From the IMG/VR virus record IMGVR_UViG_3300025880_000150, positions 1 through 20,017 of that record: a stretch of 20,017 bases of DNA. One strand, written 5' to 3'. The translations under genes were made by a program, and so were the position numbers. How positions within the stretch are numbered: position 1 is the stretch's first letter; each line of letters begins with the position of its first letter. The notes beneath the pieces are model-generated. The model saw nothing but the letters and a program-made list of their open reading frames with translations. It was not told the origin of the DNA and did not search any database. This DNA is from a virus. Shown here piece by piece: positions 1-7,284 of the stretch.

Positions 1-306
1 TCTTACTTCAAAGTTTAACATTCTTTTCTTAGCAAATACTCTCATTTCTTTCAAAAAATCATACCATTTTGTTTTTATAGATGAATCGTTTGAATTAAAT
101 AGGTTCTCACTGTACATTACTACAATACTTTTTTCATCTAAACTAACGCTTACTTTACCACCTTGATTTCCGTATTCAAAGTCATAAAAGCGCGAATCGC
201 TAGGTAAATTAGTAACAGCACCTTCAGCATTGCCTATAGTGATGTTTTTAAACCTACCGCGTAGTTTAGAAAACAGTTCTTCGCCAATTTTGTTTAAGTC
301 TTTCAT
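1..306 (-). CDS. Conserved T4-like marine phage protein, N-terminal part
   Basis: The first 102 codons of a gene that leaves the window at base 1. The protein begins MKDLNKIGEELFSKLRGRF and continues with a stretch containing FYDFEYGNQGGKVSVSL and later WYDFLKEMRVFAKKR. From memory it resembles a large conserved protein found in T4-like cyanophages, sometimes annotated as structural; I do not know a defined function. It lies directly downstream of the large terminase on the same strand. Its own late-promoter octamer overlaps the terminase stop codon, only 5 bases from this ATG, and no Shine-Dalgarno precedes the start. I see no signal peptide or membrane segment in the visible part. That it is a gene is well supported; the name is not. 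Confidence 0.75.
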   Translation of the reverse strand, partial: MKDLNKIGEELFSKLRGRFKNITIGNAEGAVTNLPSDSRFYDFEYGNQGGKVSVSLDEKSIVVMYSENLFNSNDSSIKTKWYDFLKEMRVFAKKRMLNFEVR

Positions 307-311
307 GTTAA

Positions 312-319
312 TATTTATC
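312..319 (-). promoter_or_regulatory. Late promoter octamer GATAAATA
   Basis: On the minus strand the sequence reads GATAAATA-TTAAC-ATG. It matches the T4 late-promoter form TATAAATA at seven of eight positions. In T4 the octamer occupies about -13 to -6, so the predicted +1 is the A of the downstream ATG at 306. The octamer overlaps the terminase stop codon (318-320). Confidence 0.7.
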
Positions 320-1898
320 AATAATTGTTACTAACGAAGATTGGCATTGGTTCAACATAATCCCCGTGTTGATCTGATTGATTAAAGGTATCATAGATTC
401 TAGGATCCCAATCTTTGAGTACATCCATCATTCTAAGTGCTAGTAGCGTTGCACTGATTAAATCGTCAGTTTGCCCTAGTTTTGCATTATAACTTGACCC
501 TGTAGCCACGTAACTTTTAAGTTCACTTATCATAGGCTTGCTATGTAGAATCATTTTATCATTTTCAATCATAGTCTTTAATCGACTACATGCTGTTACT
601 TTAGAGCCGTGTGTAGTATTAAATCCTTTTCTAAACTTGCGTACATGTCCTTTTCTAATTGGTTCACTTACAAATAGTCCGGGTATGTTTTCTTCACCGA
701 AGTCATTTATAACAATAAGTGCGGCTTCGCCTAATCCATTATTCTCTACACTCCAATAGATTGTACTTGCATCACCTGTTTCTTGTTCAATGTGTTTACA
801 TATATCTGTCATTATTCTTATCTGTGCAGGAATAGCAGTTTGATTGTGTTGCCATTCTGCTACTTGTTCGTAACTTGGTAATTCAAATACCTGTATAGCG
901 GCATTATCACCACCAGTGCCCATACTAGGATCGAGTGCTACCGCATATGTATATTCCCTACTAGGTTTTTTATACCAACGTGTTTGCCCCATATTAACAA
1001 TAGGAGCATCGCCTTCCATAGCCGCAAGTTTAATTGAATTAATTAATGTTTCATCATATACTAAGAATTCGCAATCGTATTCTCGTTTAAATCTTTCTTC
1101 ACCAATACGTCCTAGTTCTTCGTCTTTCCATGCCTCATCTCTATCTGGATGTTCTTGCCAGTAACTACGGAAACTATGAAAGCCATTACGTCCTACTTCA
1201 TTTTCATTACCGTGTTCGTCAAACTTATCTTCTGCTTGTTTCCAAATAGTAGCAAAGGTATCTTCATCTGAGTTTGGTGTGCTTGTAAGAATAGCACGAC
1301 CACCTGTTGCTAGTGTAGGTGATATTGATGTCCAAAAGTCTGTGGCAACGTTTGGCATAACAAATGCAAACTCATCACAGTATAGTAATGATATACTCAT
1401 ACCACGTCCTGTGTTACCTGTTGTTGTAGCACTTACAATACGTGAGCCATTTTCAAATTCAATTGAACCTTTGTTATAGTTTGTAACTCCTGCTCTAATA
1501 TGATCAGCACACATTTCATATCCGTATCTAATACGTTGCATAATTTCTTGTGCGCCTGTGTATTTGTGTGCGGCAATTAGAATAGTTTGATCTGGATTAA
1601 ACATAGCATACCATAACAGATAAATTGCGGCGCAAGTAGTCTTGCCTGTTTGCCTTGGTAGCATGTTAATATTAAATCTATAATCGTGATAACTTTGAAG
1701 CAATCTAGTTTGATATTCGTAAGGGTCAAACAAAAGTTTGCCTCTTACAGGATGCTGTATATAAGCAAAATTCCGTGCAAAGTAATCATAACCAAATTTA
1801 GCGTCACTGCATTTAAGCAGTTCTTCAACTTGGTCGTTTGTAAATGTTTCTCGTTTATTGGCTTTCTTAATTAAGACGCCGTCAAGTGATTTGCTCAT
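318..1898 (-). CDS. gp17: Terminase large subunit (gp17), packaging ATPase/nuclease
   Basis: The motor that pumps DNA into the prohead and cuts the concatemer. All landmarks of the T4 gp17 family are visible in the 526 residues: Walker A RQTGKT at about 82-87, Walker B LLYCDEFAF with D175 and E176, coupling motif TSTPN at about 205-209, then an RNase H-type nuclease domain with acidic residues D323 (ALDPS), E385 (VENNG) and D478/D479 (TDDLISA). T4 gp17 is 610 residues, so this is a somewhat shorter member. The start at 1898 sits 5 bases after a late octamer and lacks a Shine-Dalgarno; a strong terminator separates it from the preceding gene. The small subunit gp16 lies three genes upstream on the same strand, with two conserved genes between them. 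Confidence 0.97.
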   Translation of the reverse strand: MSKSLDGVLIKKANKRETFTNDQVEELLKCSDAKFGYDYFARNFAYIQHPVRGKLLFDPYEYQTRLLQSYHDYRFNINMLPRQTGKTTCAAIYLLWYAMFNPDQTILIAAHKYTGAQEIMQRIRYGYEMCADHIRAGVTNYNKGSIEFENGSRIVSATTTGNTGRGMSISLLYCDEFAFVMPNVATDFWTSISPTLATGGRAILTSTPNSDEDTFATIWKQAEDKFDEHGNENEVGRNGFHSFRSYWQEHPDRDEAWKDEELGRIGEERFKREYDCEFLVYDETLINSIKLAAMEGDAPIVNMGQTRWYKKPSREYTYAVALDPSMGTGGDNAAIQVFELPSYEQVAEWQHNQTAIPAQIRIMTDICKHIEQETGDASTIYWSVENNGLGEAALIVINDFGEENIPGLFVSEPIRKGHVRKFRKGFNTTHGSKVTACSRLKTMIENDKMILHSKPMISELKSYVATGSSYNAKLGQTDDLISATLLALRMMDVLKDWDPRIYDTFNQSDQHGDYVEPMPIFVSNNY

Positions 1899-1903
1899 AG
1901 TAA

Positions 1904-1911
1904 TATTTACC
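1904..1911 (-). promoter_or_regulatory. Late promoter octamer GGTAAATA for gp17
   Basis: The minus strand reads GGTAAATA-TTACT-ATG, with 5 bases between the octamer and the terminase start, so the predicted +1 falls on the ATG. The terminator at 1913-1939 lies immediately upstream, which would make this the main source of gp17 mRNA. Confidence 0.6.
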
Positions 1912-1912
1912 G

Positions 1913-1939
1913 AAAAAAATAGGACCCGAAGGTCCTATT
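1913..1939 (-). terminator. Rho-independent terminator, UUCG tetraloop
   Basis: The minus strand forms a perfect 9-bp stem AATAGGACC / GGTCCTATT closed by a TTCG loop (stem-loop 1918-1939). The last two bases of the 3' arm open a run of seven T residues (1913-1919). It lies 18 bases after the stop of the 243-residue gene and just before the gp17 promoter, so it insulates the two units. Confidence 0.9.
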
Positions 1940-1957
1940 GAATAGTGTTGGGGGGTG

Positions 1958-2689
1958 TTAACCGCAGTGTGCCGCGAATAGTTTTTCGAATTTGCCTTTA
2001 TCGCAACCGTATCCGTCTTGTACTTTTTGGAACATTTCTGTTTTAGTACAACCGCTTGCCATAAGTTTTTTCATTTCGCCTACACATCCTGATTCGTCAA
2101 AGTCATCTTCTTCTGCTTCAACTACTTCGTCTGTTTCTGCCATTTTAGACATAAGTGCATCACGTAGTGCTGATTGTAATTCTTCTACAGCCATTGCATT
2201 GTCACCGTCTTGTGCTTTTGCATATGCTTTCTTCTCACGGTTAATACCGCCTGATAAATCTTTAGTCATATACTGATGATCTTTATAATCTTCTTCTGGT
2301 GAGTTGTCGTAGCCTGCTTCTTCTACGTCATCTTCCATGTCCATACCCATGATAGTATCTTTGCCATCTTTGCCTTTGTCCATGTCTGGCATGTCTGGTG
2401 GTCCGTCCATTCCGTCTATATCCATCGGCGGTGCTAGTTTAACTAGGTCACGCATTTTACCCATGTCTGGTGGTCCCATTGGTGGCATCATATCAGGCTT
2501 CATTGCTCCTGCATCTGGTGCTCCACCGTCACGCATAATTTGTACTAGGCGTGCAACATCATCTGCTGTTTCGCCTGACATATTAATACTCATTGAAGCC
2601 GCTTCATTAATCTGCTTAACTTCTTTTGGACCGTCCATAGAATCTAAAGTGTTCTCCAGGTCCGTTAATTTTTGTAATAAATCTTTCAT
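1958..2689 (-). CDS. Conserved T4-like phage protein, Met/Pro/Asp-rich middle
   Basis: A 243-residue acidic protein with three visible parts. The N-terminus (1-60) includes the segment SMSINMSGETADDVARLV, which I recall from T4-like cyanophages. The middle (about 65-125) is low-complexity and rich in Met, Pro, Asp and Gly, with PPDMGKM, PPDMPDMDKG and similar repeats. The C-terminus (about 195-243) is a compact Cys-containing segment with four Cys in GCVGEM, SGCTKTEM, YGCDKG and the final HCG. No enzyme motif is visible. The start is supported by an AGGAGG Shine-Dalgarno that overlaps the stop of the upstream gene, so the two are probably translationally coupled. It could be a virion or scaffold component given its place between gp16 and gp17, but that is inference. 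Confidence 0.8.
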   Translation of the reverse strand: MKDLLQKLTDLENTLDSMDGPKEVKQINEAASMSINMSGETADDVARLVQIMRDGGAPDAGAMKPDMMPPMGPPDMGKMRDLVKLAPPMDIDGMDGPPDMPDMDKGKDGKDTIMGMDMEDDVEEAGYDNSPEEDYKDHQYMTKDLSGGINREKKAYAKAQDGDNAMAVEELQSALRDALMSKMAETDEVVEAEEDDFDESGCVGEMKKLMASGCTKTEMFQKVQDGYGCDKGKFEKLFAAHCG

Positions 2690-2690
2690 A

Positions 2691-3254
2691 TTAGCCTCCT
2701 ACAACTGCTTTAGTGTTCTCTGATGAATCAATGTCAGCACTTTCACCTTTTGGTGCCGCTTCCATTGGATCTGTATTACGTTCTTTACGTGCTACTTCTA
2801 ACTCTTTGAGTAAGTCCATTACTCTGTTACCAGCAACATGATCTTGTGCTTTTGGATCTGCTTGTTCCATTTCTAAAGTATCAAGTTTTGATTCATAAGG
2901 TTCGCCGCTTTTTGGTGCTTGATATTCTTCTCTTGGATCATTAGCATTTCTTACAATAACATGACTTTGTTCACATTCGCAACATTTACAAATATAATCT
3001 TGTAACACTTGTGATGTAGTTGGATATGCTACTTCTGCATCGTAGTAAGTAACTTCCATGTTTTGTAATTGTGGAAAATCGAGTGGGCGTTCTTGTATTG
3101 GTGTCTTTTTACCATTTGACATTGAAACAAGATCAAACTTTTTCAATGCAGTTTCAAGTGAATCTTGAATACCTTCTTTGGGTGCGCCTGCTACCCCGAT
3201 TTTAAATTCGTAAGTCTTTTTTGACTCAGTTAATATTTGCGTAAATGTTTTCAT
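2691..3254 (-). CDS. Conserved T4-like phage protein of unknown role
   Basis: A 187-residue soluble protein beginning MKTFTQILTESKKTYEFKI. It has a CKCCEC cluster near residue 90 inside a predicted alpha/beta region, followed by a charged, probably disordered C-terminus rich in Glu, Lys and Pro. From memory similar proteins occur in marine T4-like phages next to terminase genes, without a known function. The cysteine cluster could bind a metal, but no second ligand pair is evident. It starts behind an AGAGGA Shine-Dalgarno and its own late octamer at 3274-3281, and ends one base before the next gene, supplying that gene's ribosome binding site from its last codons. Confidence 0.8.
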   Translation of the reverse strand: MKTFTQILTESKKTYEFKIGVAGAPKEGIQDSLETALKKFDLVSMSNGKKTPIQERPLDFPQLQNMEVTYYDAEVAYPTTSQVLQDYICKCCECEQSHVIVRNANDPREEYQAPKSGEPYESKLDTLEMEQADPKAQDHVAGNRVMDLLKELEVARKERNTDPMEAAPKGESADIDSSENTKAVVGG

Positions 3255-3272
3255 GACGGTTATCCTCTAATA

Positions 3273-3776
3273 CTATTTATCTTTATCCATATCTTTTAAT
3301 CTTGCTAATAGACTGTTCCTATCAGTAACAATAGCACCGTGACCATTCACAATACCGGCTTCTTCTATGGGTGAATCTTTATCTTGTTTCTCTTTTTTCA
3401 GTTGTAGGTCAATCATTTTAAGTTTTTTGTCCATTTTTGCTACTTTAGCATCTAATGATGTTTTAAGCATTGACCCTGCTACTTCAAATACTCTACCACT
3501 ATATCTGCTTTCTACATTCATACCAAGATCCATCAAATCTTCATAACTTTGTAGTGCTTTGTCTGCAATCTCGTTAAGTTCAGCATCTGCTTTTTCACCT
3601 AGCCCTTTGACACTAGGTAATGCACTAGCAATCTTATCAAACTCTGCTATATCACGCATAGTTTCTTTTTGCTCAGCAACTTCATATTTCTTTTGTTGCT
3701 TTTCTTGCTTAGATGCCTCGTCAATAATTTCCTTTGAATCAGGTAAATCAAGCAAGTCTTGTAGTTTCTTTGTCAT
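3273..3776 (-). CDS. gp16: Terminase small subunit (gp16)
   Basis: The DNA-recognition and regulatory partner of the gp17 motor. The 167 residues are mostly helical and charged, the length of T4 gp16 (164). The segment EDLMDLGMNVESRYSGRVFE, followed by VAGSMLKTSLDAKVAKMDKK and LKMIDLQLKKEK (about 80-130), corresponds to the central coiled-coil oligomerisation region, and closely resembles small terminases of marine T4-like phages as I remember them. Flanking regions are variable and likely flexible. Upstream, a weak late-type octamer GCTAAATA overlaps the methyltransferase stop codon. There is no strong Shine-Dalgarno, only a GGA about 10 bases before the ATG. The stop codon overlaps the next gene's late promoter. 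Confidence 0.85.
   Translation of the reverse strand: MTKKLQDLLDLPDSKEIIDEASKQEKQQKKYEVAEQKETMRDIAEFDKIASALPSVKGLGEKADAELNEIADKALQSYEDLMDLGMNVESRYSGRVFEVAGSMLKTSLDAKVAKMDKKLKMIDLQLKKEKQDKDSPIEEAGIVNGHGAIVTDRNSLLARLKDMDKDK
3274..3281 (-). promoter_or_regulatory. Late promoter octamer GATAAATA
   Basis: GATAAATA on the minus strand overlaps the gp16 stop codon. The predicted +1 is at about 3268, giving a leader of about 14 bases that contains an AGAGGA Shine-Dalgarno before the ATG at 3254. This is the ordinary leadered arrangement. Confidence 0.7.
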
Positions 3777-3801
3777 TTTAATATTCCATTAACTGCTACT
3801 A

Positions 3802-4431
3802 TTATTTAGCAGATTTAGGATCCTGCGCCCATTTTTCTTTGGTTATATGTATATACCATGCTCTAAATGGTTTGCCTAGACCTTCTCCACCTGGATTATA
3901 CAAATAAGGTCTTAACCAATCAGGATAACCTCGTCCACGACCTGCATTATTTGTCTTAATAAAAACTTTATCAACATATTGAAACACATCATCAAAAAAG
4001 AATTGCCAATCAAATAGTTCTCCTGGTTGTAAACACTCTCTGTCGAATACTGTTCTACTAGCAATAAACAAATCATATTTGCCTGGAAAGTCCATAGGCT
4101 TATTATTATAAATGTACAAGTGGTGTCTTTTTAAATTGATTATATCACAACATTGTTTGTATATAGGACCAGTATGTTCTTCTTCAATATCAGTTCCTTC
4201 AACATGTATACCTTTTTGCATAAGCAAGTATGGCAACATTCCTACACCAGTACCAACGTCAACTGCTGTTTTAACATTATCAAGCATACCAAATTCTTCT
4301 GCTTTCTTAACCGTATATTCTTTTTCAGGCAAATGAATATCCCAATGTCTTACATACTTTGCTCCTCTATCCTTTTTAGCAAATCGGTTAACTACATCAA
4401 ACATTTTTGATTTATATTCTTGTATATCCAT
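3802..4431 (-). CDS. Class I SAM-dependent methyltransferase
   Basis: A 209-residue protein with a Rossmann methyltransferase core. Motif I is VDVGTGVGMLPYLL at about 58-71 (SAM-binding glycine loop), followed by an acidic residue at the end of strand 2 in EGTDIEEE (about 78-85). KYDLFIASR at about 118-126 is in the position of motif IV. There is no DPPY/NPPY motif, so it does not look like an N6-adenine or N4-cytosine DNA methylase, and no PC motif of a C5 methylase. The substrate cannot be named; RNA, protein, small molecules or a sugar are all open. It sits between gp4 and gp16, and its ATG shares one base with the gp4 stop (TAATG), so it is expressed with the head genes. Confidence 0.8.
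   Translation of the reverse strand: MDIQEYKSKMFDVVNRFAKKDRGAKYVRHWDIHLPEKEYTVKKAEEFGMLDNVKTAVDVGTGVGMLPYLLMQKGIHVEGTDIEEEHTGPIYKQCCDIINLKRHHLYIYNNKPMDFPGKYDLFIASRTVFDRECLQPGELFDWQFFFDDVFQYVDKVFIKTNNAGRGRGYPDWLRPYLYNPGGEGLGKPFRAWYIHITKEKWAQDPKSAK
3803..3810 (-). promoter_or_regulatory. Possible weak late promoter GCTAAATA
   Basis: GCTAAATA on the minus strand overlaps the methyltransferase stop codon and lies about 26 bases before the gp16 ATG. It differs from T4 TATAAATA at the first two positions, so it is the weakest of the set. The predicted leader would be about 21 bases. Confidence 0.35.
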
Positions 4432-4868
4432 TATCCTCGCCTTCCGCTATGGAAAATATCTTTTTCAGTAACTATTCTAAAATACATTCCTTTTTGTTTA
4501 CACCATGCTCTAGCGGCTTCCCATTTTGCTTGGTTAACAATCCATGCCGCTTGATTGTGTTTACTTCGACCTAATTTTTCTTTGAGGGTTTGATTTTCAG
4601 GTTTAACTTCTATTATTTCAACTTTTCGAGAGCCGCCTTTATTTGCATACGCAATAAAAAAGTCAGGCACATATATTGTGTGTTTACCAGTTAATGGATT
4701 TCTATAAGGAATCTTTACTGCTTCACTAGCCCATGCTTGTATGTAAGCATGTTCGTCGCACATTTTCATAAAAGCAAATTCCCAACTACTTCTGTATGTA
4801 GGAGTTCGATTACCTATATACTTGTCTGGATTTTTTAAGTTATATTTTCCCTGAGCAAAGCGTCCCAT
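4431..4868 (-). CDS. gp4: Head completion protein gp4 (PD-(D/E)xK nuclease-like)
   Basis: A 145-residue protein matching the T4 gp4/gp50 head-completion family (about 150 residues in T4), which finishes DNA-filled heads before tail joining. A nuclease-like core is visible: E30 in SSWEFAFM, then VPDFF with D69, then EIIEVKP with E87 and K89, the pattern of PD-(D/E)xK enzymes. The C-terminal half is rich in Trp and Lys, as expected for a DNA-binding surface. It starts four bases after the upstream stop without a clear Shine-Dalgarno and overlaps the methyltransferase start by one base. The family call is confident; whether it cleaves DNA here is not shown. Confidence 0.88.
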   Translation of the reverse strand: MGRFAQGKYNLKNPDKYIGNRTPTYRSSWEFAFMKMCDEHAYIQAWASEAVKIPYRNPLTGKHTIYVPDFFIAYANKGGSRKVEIIEVKPENQTLKEKLGRSKHNQAAWIVNQAKWEAARAWCKQKGMYFRIVTEKDIFHSGRRG

Positions 4869-4872
4869 GGGC

Positions 4873-5238
4873 TTACACCACTATGTTACGTGATTCTTGT
4901 CTAGCGACAGTATTTTCTGTTTTGAATCCTATTACACTTACTTTAGATCTATTGTAGTTTACAATTTCTCCTACTAACCCGCTAATTTGTACATCATCTA
5001 AACCTTTTAATGTGTCAAGTAAAGTATAAACATTTACTTCATCTATTTTTGCTTGTTGTAGTAATACTGTTGCAACTCCTGTTGCAGAATTTTCGTCAAA
5101 TCCTCTTTTTAGAAAGAATCCAATAACTGAATCAACTTGAGTTGCACTATATGATATAGGAGCATCAAAGTATTTGTCAAAAAACTCTTTTACTTCTGTT
5201 GAACTATCTACTGGTTCTAATTTATAACTACTGCTCAT
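4873..5238 (-). CDS. Small conserved T4-like phage protein
   Basis: A 121-residue protein beginning MSSSYKLEPVDSSTEVKEFF, with the central segment GFFLKRGFDENSATGVATVL and a C-terminal IVNYNRSKVSVIGFK. I recall near-identical layouts in marine T4-like phages, always close to gp4 and tail tube genes, and annotated only as hypothetical or structural. It is soluble and mainly helical, without enzyme motifs or cysteine clusters. Its ATG overlaps the upstream stop in an ATGA arrangement, implying translational coupling to the tube-like protein, so a role in tail or neck assembly is a reasonable inference, not a demonstrated one. Confidence 0.8.
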   Translation of the reverse strand: MSSSYKLEPVDSSTEVKEFFDKYFDAPISYSATQVDSVIGFFLKRGFDENSATGVATVLLQQAKIDEVNVYTLLDTLKGLDDVQISGLVGEIVNYNRSKVSVIGFKTENTVARQESRNIVV

Positions 5239-6491
5239 CTAGGTCCATTTCTTCCTGATTGTAATGTTGATCCTGAACTAGAACCAACTGATGTAGAAGT
5301 ACCTACGTTTGCTCCAGCACCGCCAAAAGCATCTAAACTGTTACTTGTACTAACACCTGCCGCTGTATTATTATTAGCGGCCGCTTGCATAATTCTATCA
5401 GAATAAATTGCACTGCTAGTATTTACTGATCCACCGTTTGTACTTGTTACTGACGCACTGCCACCGTTGCCAGATCCTTTAGGAATATTAATGTTGCTTA
5501 ATCCTCCAACATTTTCTCTTCCTATATTTGTGATTGCTCCTTTAAGAATATTAAATCCTTCTTCTCGCAATCCTTCTTTTGATAATGACTTTGCATTTTT
5601 AAATGTATTAAATGCTGTTAATGCTGTACCTAAGTTAAACTGGCCTCCTGCAATATCGCCAAGAACATCGCTAATCCCGCCAATTACACCACCGCCACCA
5701 AATAAACTACTAGTGCCGCCACCGCCTATTGTTAATGGACTTGGTGTTTTATCATAGTGTGTAGTTGCAAAACCTTTTGGACTATTTTCGCCTGTTGGAC
5801 CTCTACTATAAAATACTGCTTCGTATGCTATACTAATTTGATTTTGTGACGGGGTACTGTTGTCGCCACTATCCATTTGATCATGTGTCAACCCAGTTAT
5901 CATAGGATTTACTAGTGTGTATCCTAGATACTCATGTCTCGCCATTTGGTAAATTGTAATTTTATTAAAGAATGGTGTTTTATGATCGTTGTCTAAACCG
6001 TATCTATAATTTTGTGTTATTGGATCAGTATATGTGTTACGAGGATTGTAAGGTGGATTAACGCCATCATCTCTATAATTACCGTCTCTGAAATAATATC
6101 TATAATATGCTTCCATTAATGTTGTAGTCAATCCCATATTATCATCATGGAATGTAATGTTTACTGGATCGTATTCGATACTAGTTTGTAAATTCTTTTT
6201 ACGATTATACATGTTTTTAGTTGCAGTTTGAATACTGAACTTAGGTAAATCTGCAGATTTTACCAGCATGTTAATTTCATTTCTATGTCTTTGCTCTAAT
6301 TGAGGTATAACTTTTTGTGCTTCTGGACTTAATTCAAATACACAATGATATAAGAACTTTGTCTTGGGTGCAAGACGCATACTGTCGTCTGTGAATAAAC
6401 GAGCCGCATGTTGGTAATCTTTTAAATTACCGCCAGGGTTTGTTGCACCCTGTAAAACATTATTTAAAAATCCATTAAGTATGTTAGCCAT
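5235..6491 (-). CDS. Tail-tube-like structural protein with Gly/Ser/Asn-rich C-terminus
   Basis: A 418-residue protein. The N-terminal 250 residues form an ordered domain with segments such as MLVKSADLPKFSIQT, NMYNRKKNLQTSIEYDPVNI and TFHDDNMGLTTTLMEAYYRY. Their order (a 'directions to the axis' strand, a basic loop, then a tyrosine-rich helix) recalls the gp19 tube fold and its baseplate relatives gp48/gp54. From about residue 253 to the end the sequence is low-complexity, Gly/Ser/Asn/Thr-rich and probably disordered. It is placed immediately after gp19 with its own promoter. A tube-initiator or baseplate role is possible; it may equally be another virion protein. The start lies 5 bases from a late octamer. 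Confidence 0.7.
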   Translation of the reverse strand: MANILNGFLNNVLQGATNPGGNLKDYQHAARLFTDDSMRLAPKTKFLYHCVFELSPEAQKVIPQLEQRHRNEINMLVKSADLPKFSIQTATKNMYNRKKNLQTSIEYDPVNITFHDDNMGLTTTLMEAYYRYYFRDGNYRDDGVNPPYNPRNTYTDPITQNYRYGLDNDHKTPFFNKITIYQMARHEYLGYTLVNPMITGLTHDQMDSGDNSTPSQNQISIAYEAVFYSRGPTGENSPKGFATTHYDKTPSPLTIGGGGTSSLFGGGGVIGGISDVLGDIAGGQFNLGTALTAFNTFKNAKSLSKEGLREEGFNILKGAITNIGRENVGGLSNINIPKGSGNGGSASVTSTNGGSVNTSSAIYSDRIMQAAANNNTAAGVSTSNSLDAFGGAGANVGTSTSVGSSSGSTLQSGRNGPR

Positions 6492-6496
6492 ATAAA

Positions 6497-6504
6497 TATT
6501 TATC
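6497..6504 (-). promoter_or_regulatory. Late promoter octamer GATAAATA
   Basis: The minus strand reads GATAAATA-TTTAT-ATG, putting the predicted +1 on the ATG at 6491. An AAGGA that could act as a Shine-Dalgarno overlaps the start of the octamer, so it would be present only on longer read-through transcripts. Confidence 0.7.
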
Positions 6505-6528
6505 CTTAAAAGAAAAGTGCGTATAAAA

Positions 6529-6553
6529 TAAAAAAGGGTGACCTAAGCCACCC
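6529..6553 (-). terminator. Rho-independent terminator after gp19
   Basis: The minus strand reads GGGTG, an 8-base loop, CACCC, then a run of T residues (6529-6535). The stem can be extended by A-T and G-T pairs into the flanking AAAAGA/TTTTTT. It lies 34 bases past the gp19 stop and before the next gene's late promoter. Confidence 0.8.
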
Positions 6554-6586
6554 TCTTTTGAATACTATGGCAATATTACGGATTTA

Positions 6587-7216
6587 TTATAGTCCGCCGC
6601 CGCCTGTTACTAGACTGTTAATAGTTCTACCAACTGCTGTACCAATACCTTCACCTTGTGGTGATTGGATAGCATTGTCGTAACGTATTGCAAGTGCAAT
6701 AGTTACCGGTTCATTTGAACTATATGCTAGTGTGTTATAGTTTGCGTTTTGGATAAAGCAACCGTATAACTCGAATGTTTCTAGTACGTTTGGTGTGTTA
6801 GCACCGTTACCACCATCTAAGATTTCAATACGTGTTGTGTATTTGTAATCAATACCTGATGCCGCACTTGACTGTTCGAAAAAGTCAAATTGTTTCTGAA
6901 GTTGTTCGCCAACTAGTTTTTGTACACTGTTGTTTACATCTTCTCTTAAGTTTAATGTAATTGGTTCCCAAGTAGGACGACCTGCTAGGTATGCTCTACT
7001 GTTGTAAACTGGAATTTCTAATTCCTCAAAGTTTACTGTTGGGCGTGTTACATCAATAACTTGTTTTGTAAGTTCTGTTGTCGGTGTTGATACACCAAAG
7101 TTCTCAAGTGTCACTCTAAAACGATACTGTAGTTTCGGCATCAACAAACCTTGTGTTGATGAACTACTATCGCTCGCTAGTGGTACTGTAATTTTTGAGA
7201 GTGTTGAAATTGCCAT
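6587..7216 (-). CDS. gp19: Tail tube protein gp19
   Basis: The monomer that stacks into the inner tube of the contractile tail. The 209 residues compare with 163 in T4 and carry segments typical of marine T4-like tubes: MPKLQYRFRVTLENFGV at about 26-42, TKQVIDVTRPTVNFEELEIP, and WEPITLNLREDVNNSV. The C-terminus ends in a short Gly-rich tail (VTGGGGL). A proper AGGAG Shine-Dalgarno lies 9 bases upstream of the ATG, inside a 17-base leader predicted from the GATAAATA octamer at 7239-7246. It is flanked by a hairpin upstream and a terminator downstream, so it can be transcribed as its own high-level unit, as expected for an abundant structural protein. Confidence 0.95.
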   Translation of the reverse strand: MAISTLSKITVPLASDSSSSTQGLLMPKLQYRFRVTLENFGVSTPTTELTKQVIDVTRPTVNFEELEIPVYNSRAYLAGRPTWEPITLNLREDVNNSVQKLVGEQLQKQFDFFEQSSAASGIDYKYTTRIEILDGGNGANTPNVLETFELYGCFIQNANYNTLAYSSNEPVTIALAIRYDNAIQSPQGEGIGTAVGRTINSLVTGGGGL

Positions 7217-7238
7217 AATGTTTTACTCCTGTTACAAG

Positions 7239-7246
7239 TATTTATC
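7239..7246 (-). promoter_or_regulatory. Late promoter octamer GATAAATA for gp19
   Basis: GATAAATA on the minus strand; the predicted +1 is at about 7233, followed by a 17-base leader with AGGAG and the ATG at 7216. It lies just downstream of the gp18-gp19 hairpin. Confidence 0.75.
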
Positions 7247-7249
7247 AAT

Positions 7250-7277
7250 AACGAGCCCCATATTTCAGGGGCTCATT
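7250..7277 (-). terminator. Strong hairpin between gp18 and gp19, terminator-like
   Basis: GAGCCCC (7253-7259) pairs with GGGGCTC (7268-7274) around an 8-base loop, and flanking bases extend the stem to about 10 bp with one G-T pair. On the minus strand only a weak T-containing sequence follows (CGTTATTG), so it may be a partial terminator or an mRNA-end stabiliser for gp18 rather than a full stop. Confidence 0.5.
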
Positions 7278-7284
7278 TTATGAA

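Noticed and set aside
2337-2723. A 128-codon plus-strand open frame opposite two conserved genes
   Set aside because: It crosses both genes antisense and is a mirror of the Met/Pro/Asp repeats; no start signals.
6491-6498. A perfect TATAAATA on the plus strand
   Set aside because: It comes from the partly palindromic overlap with the minus-strand octamer at 6497-6504 and the stretch before the ATG. A transcript from it would run antisense to gp19 with no gene to serve.
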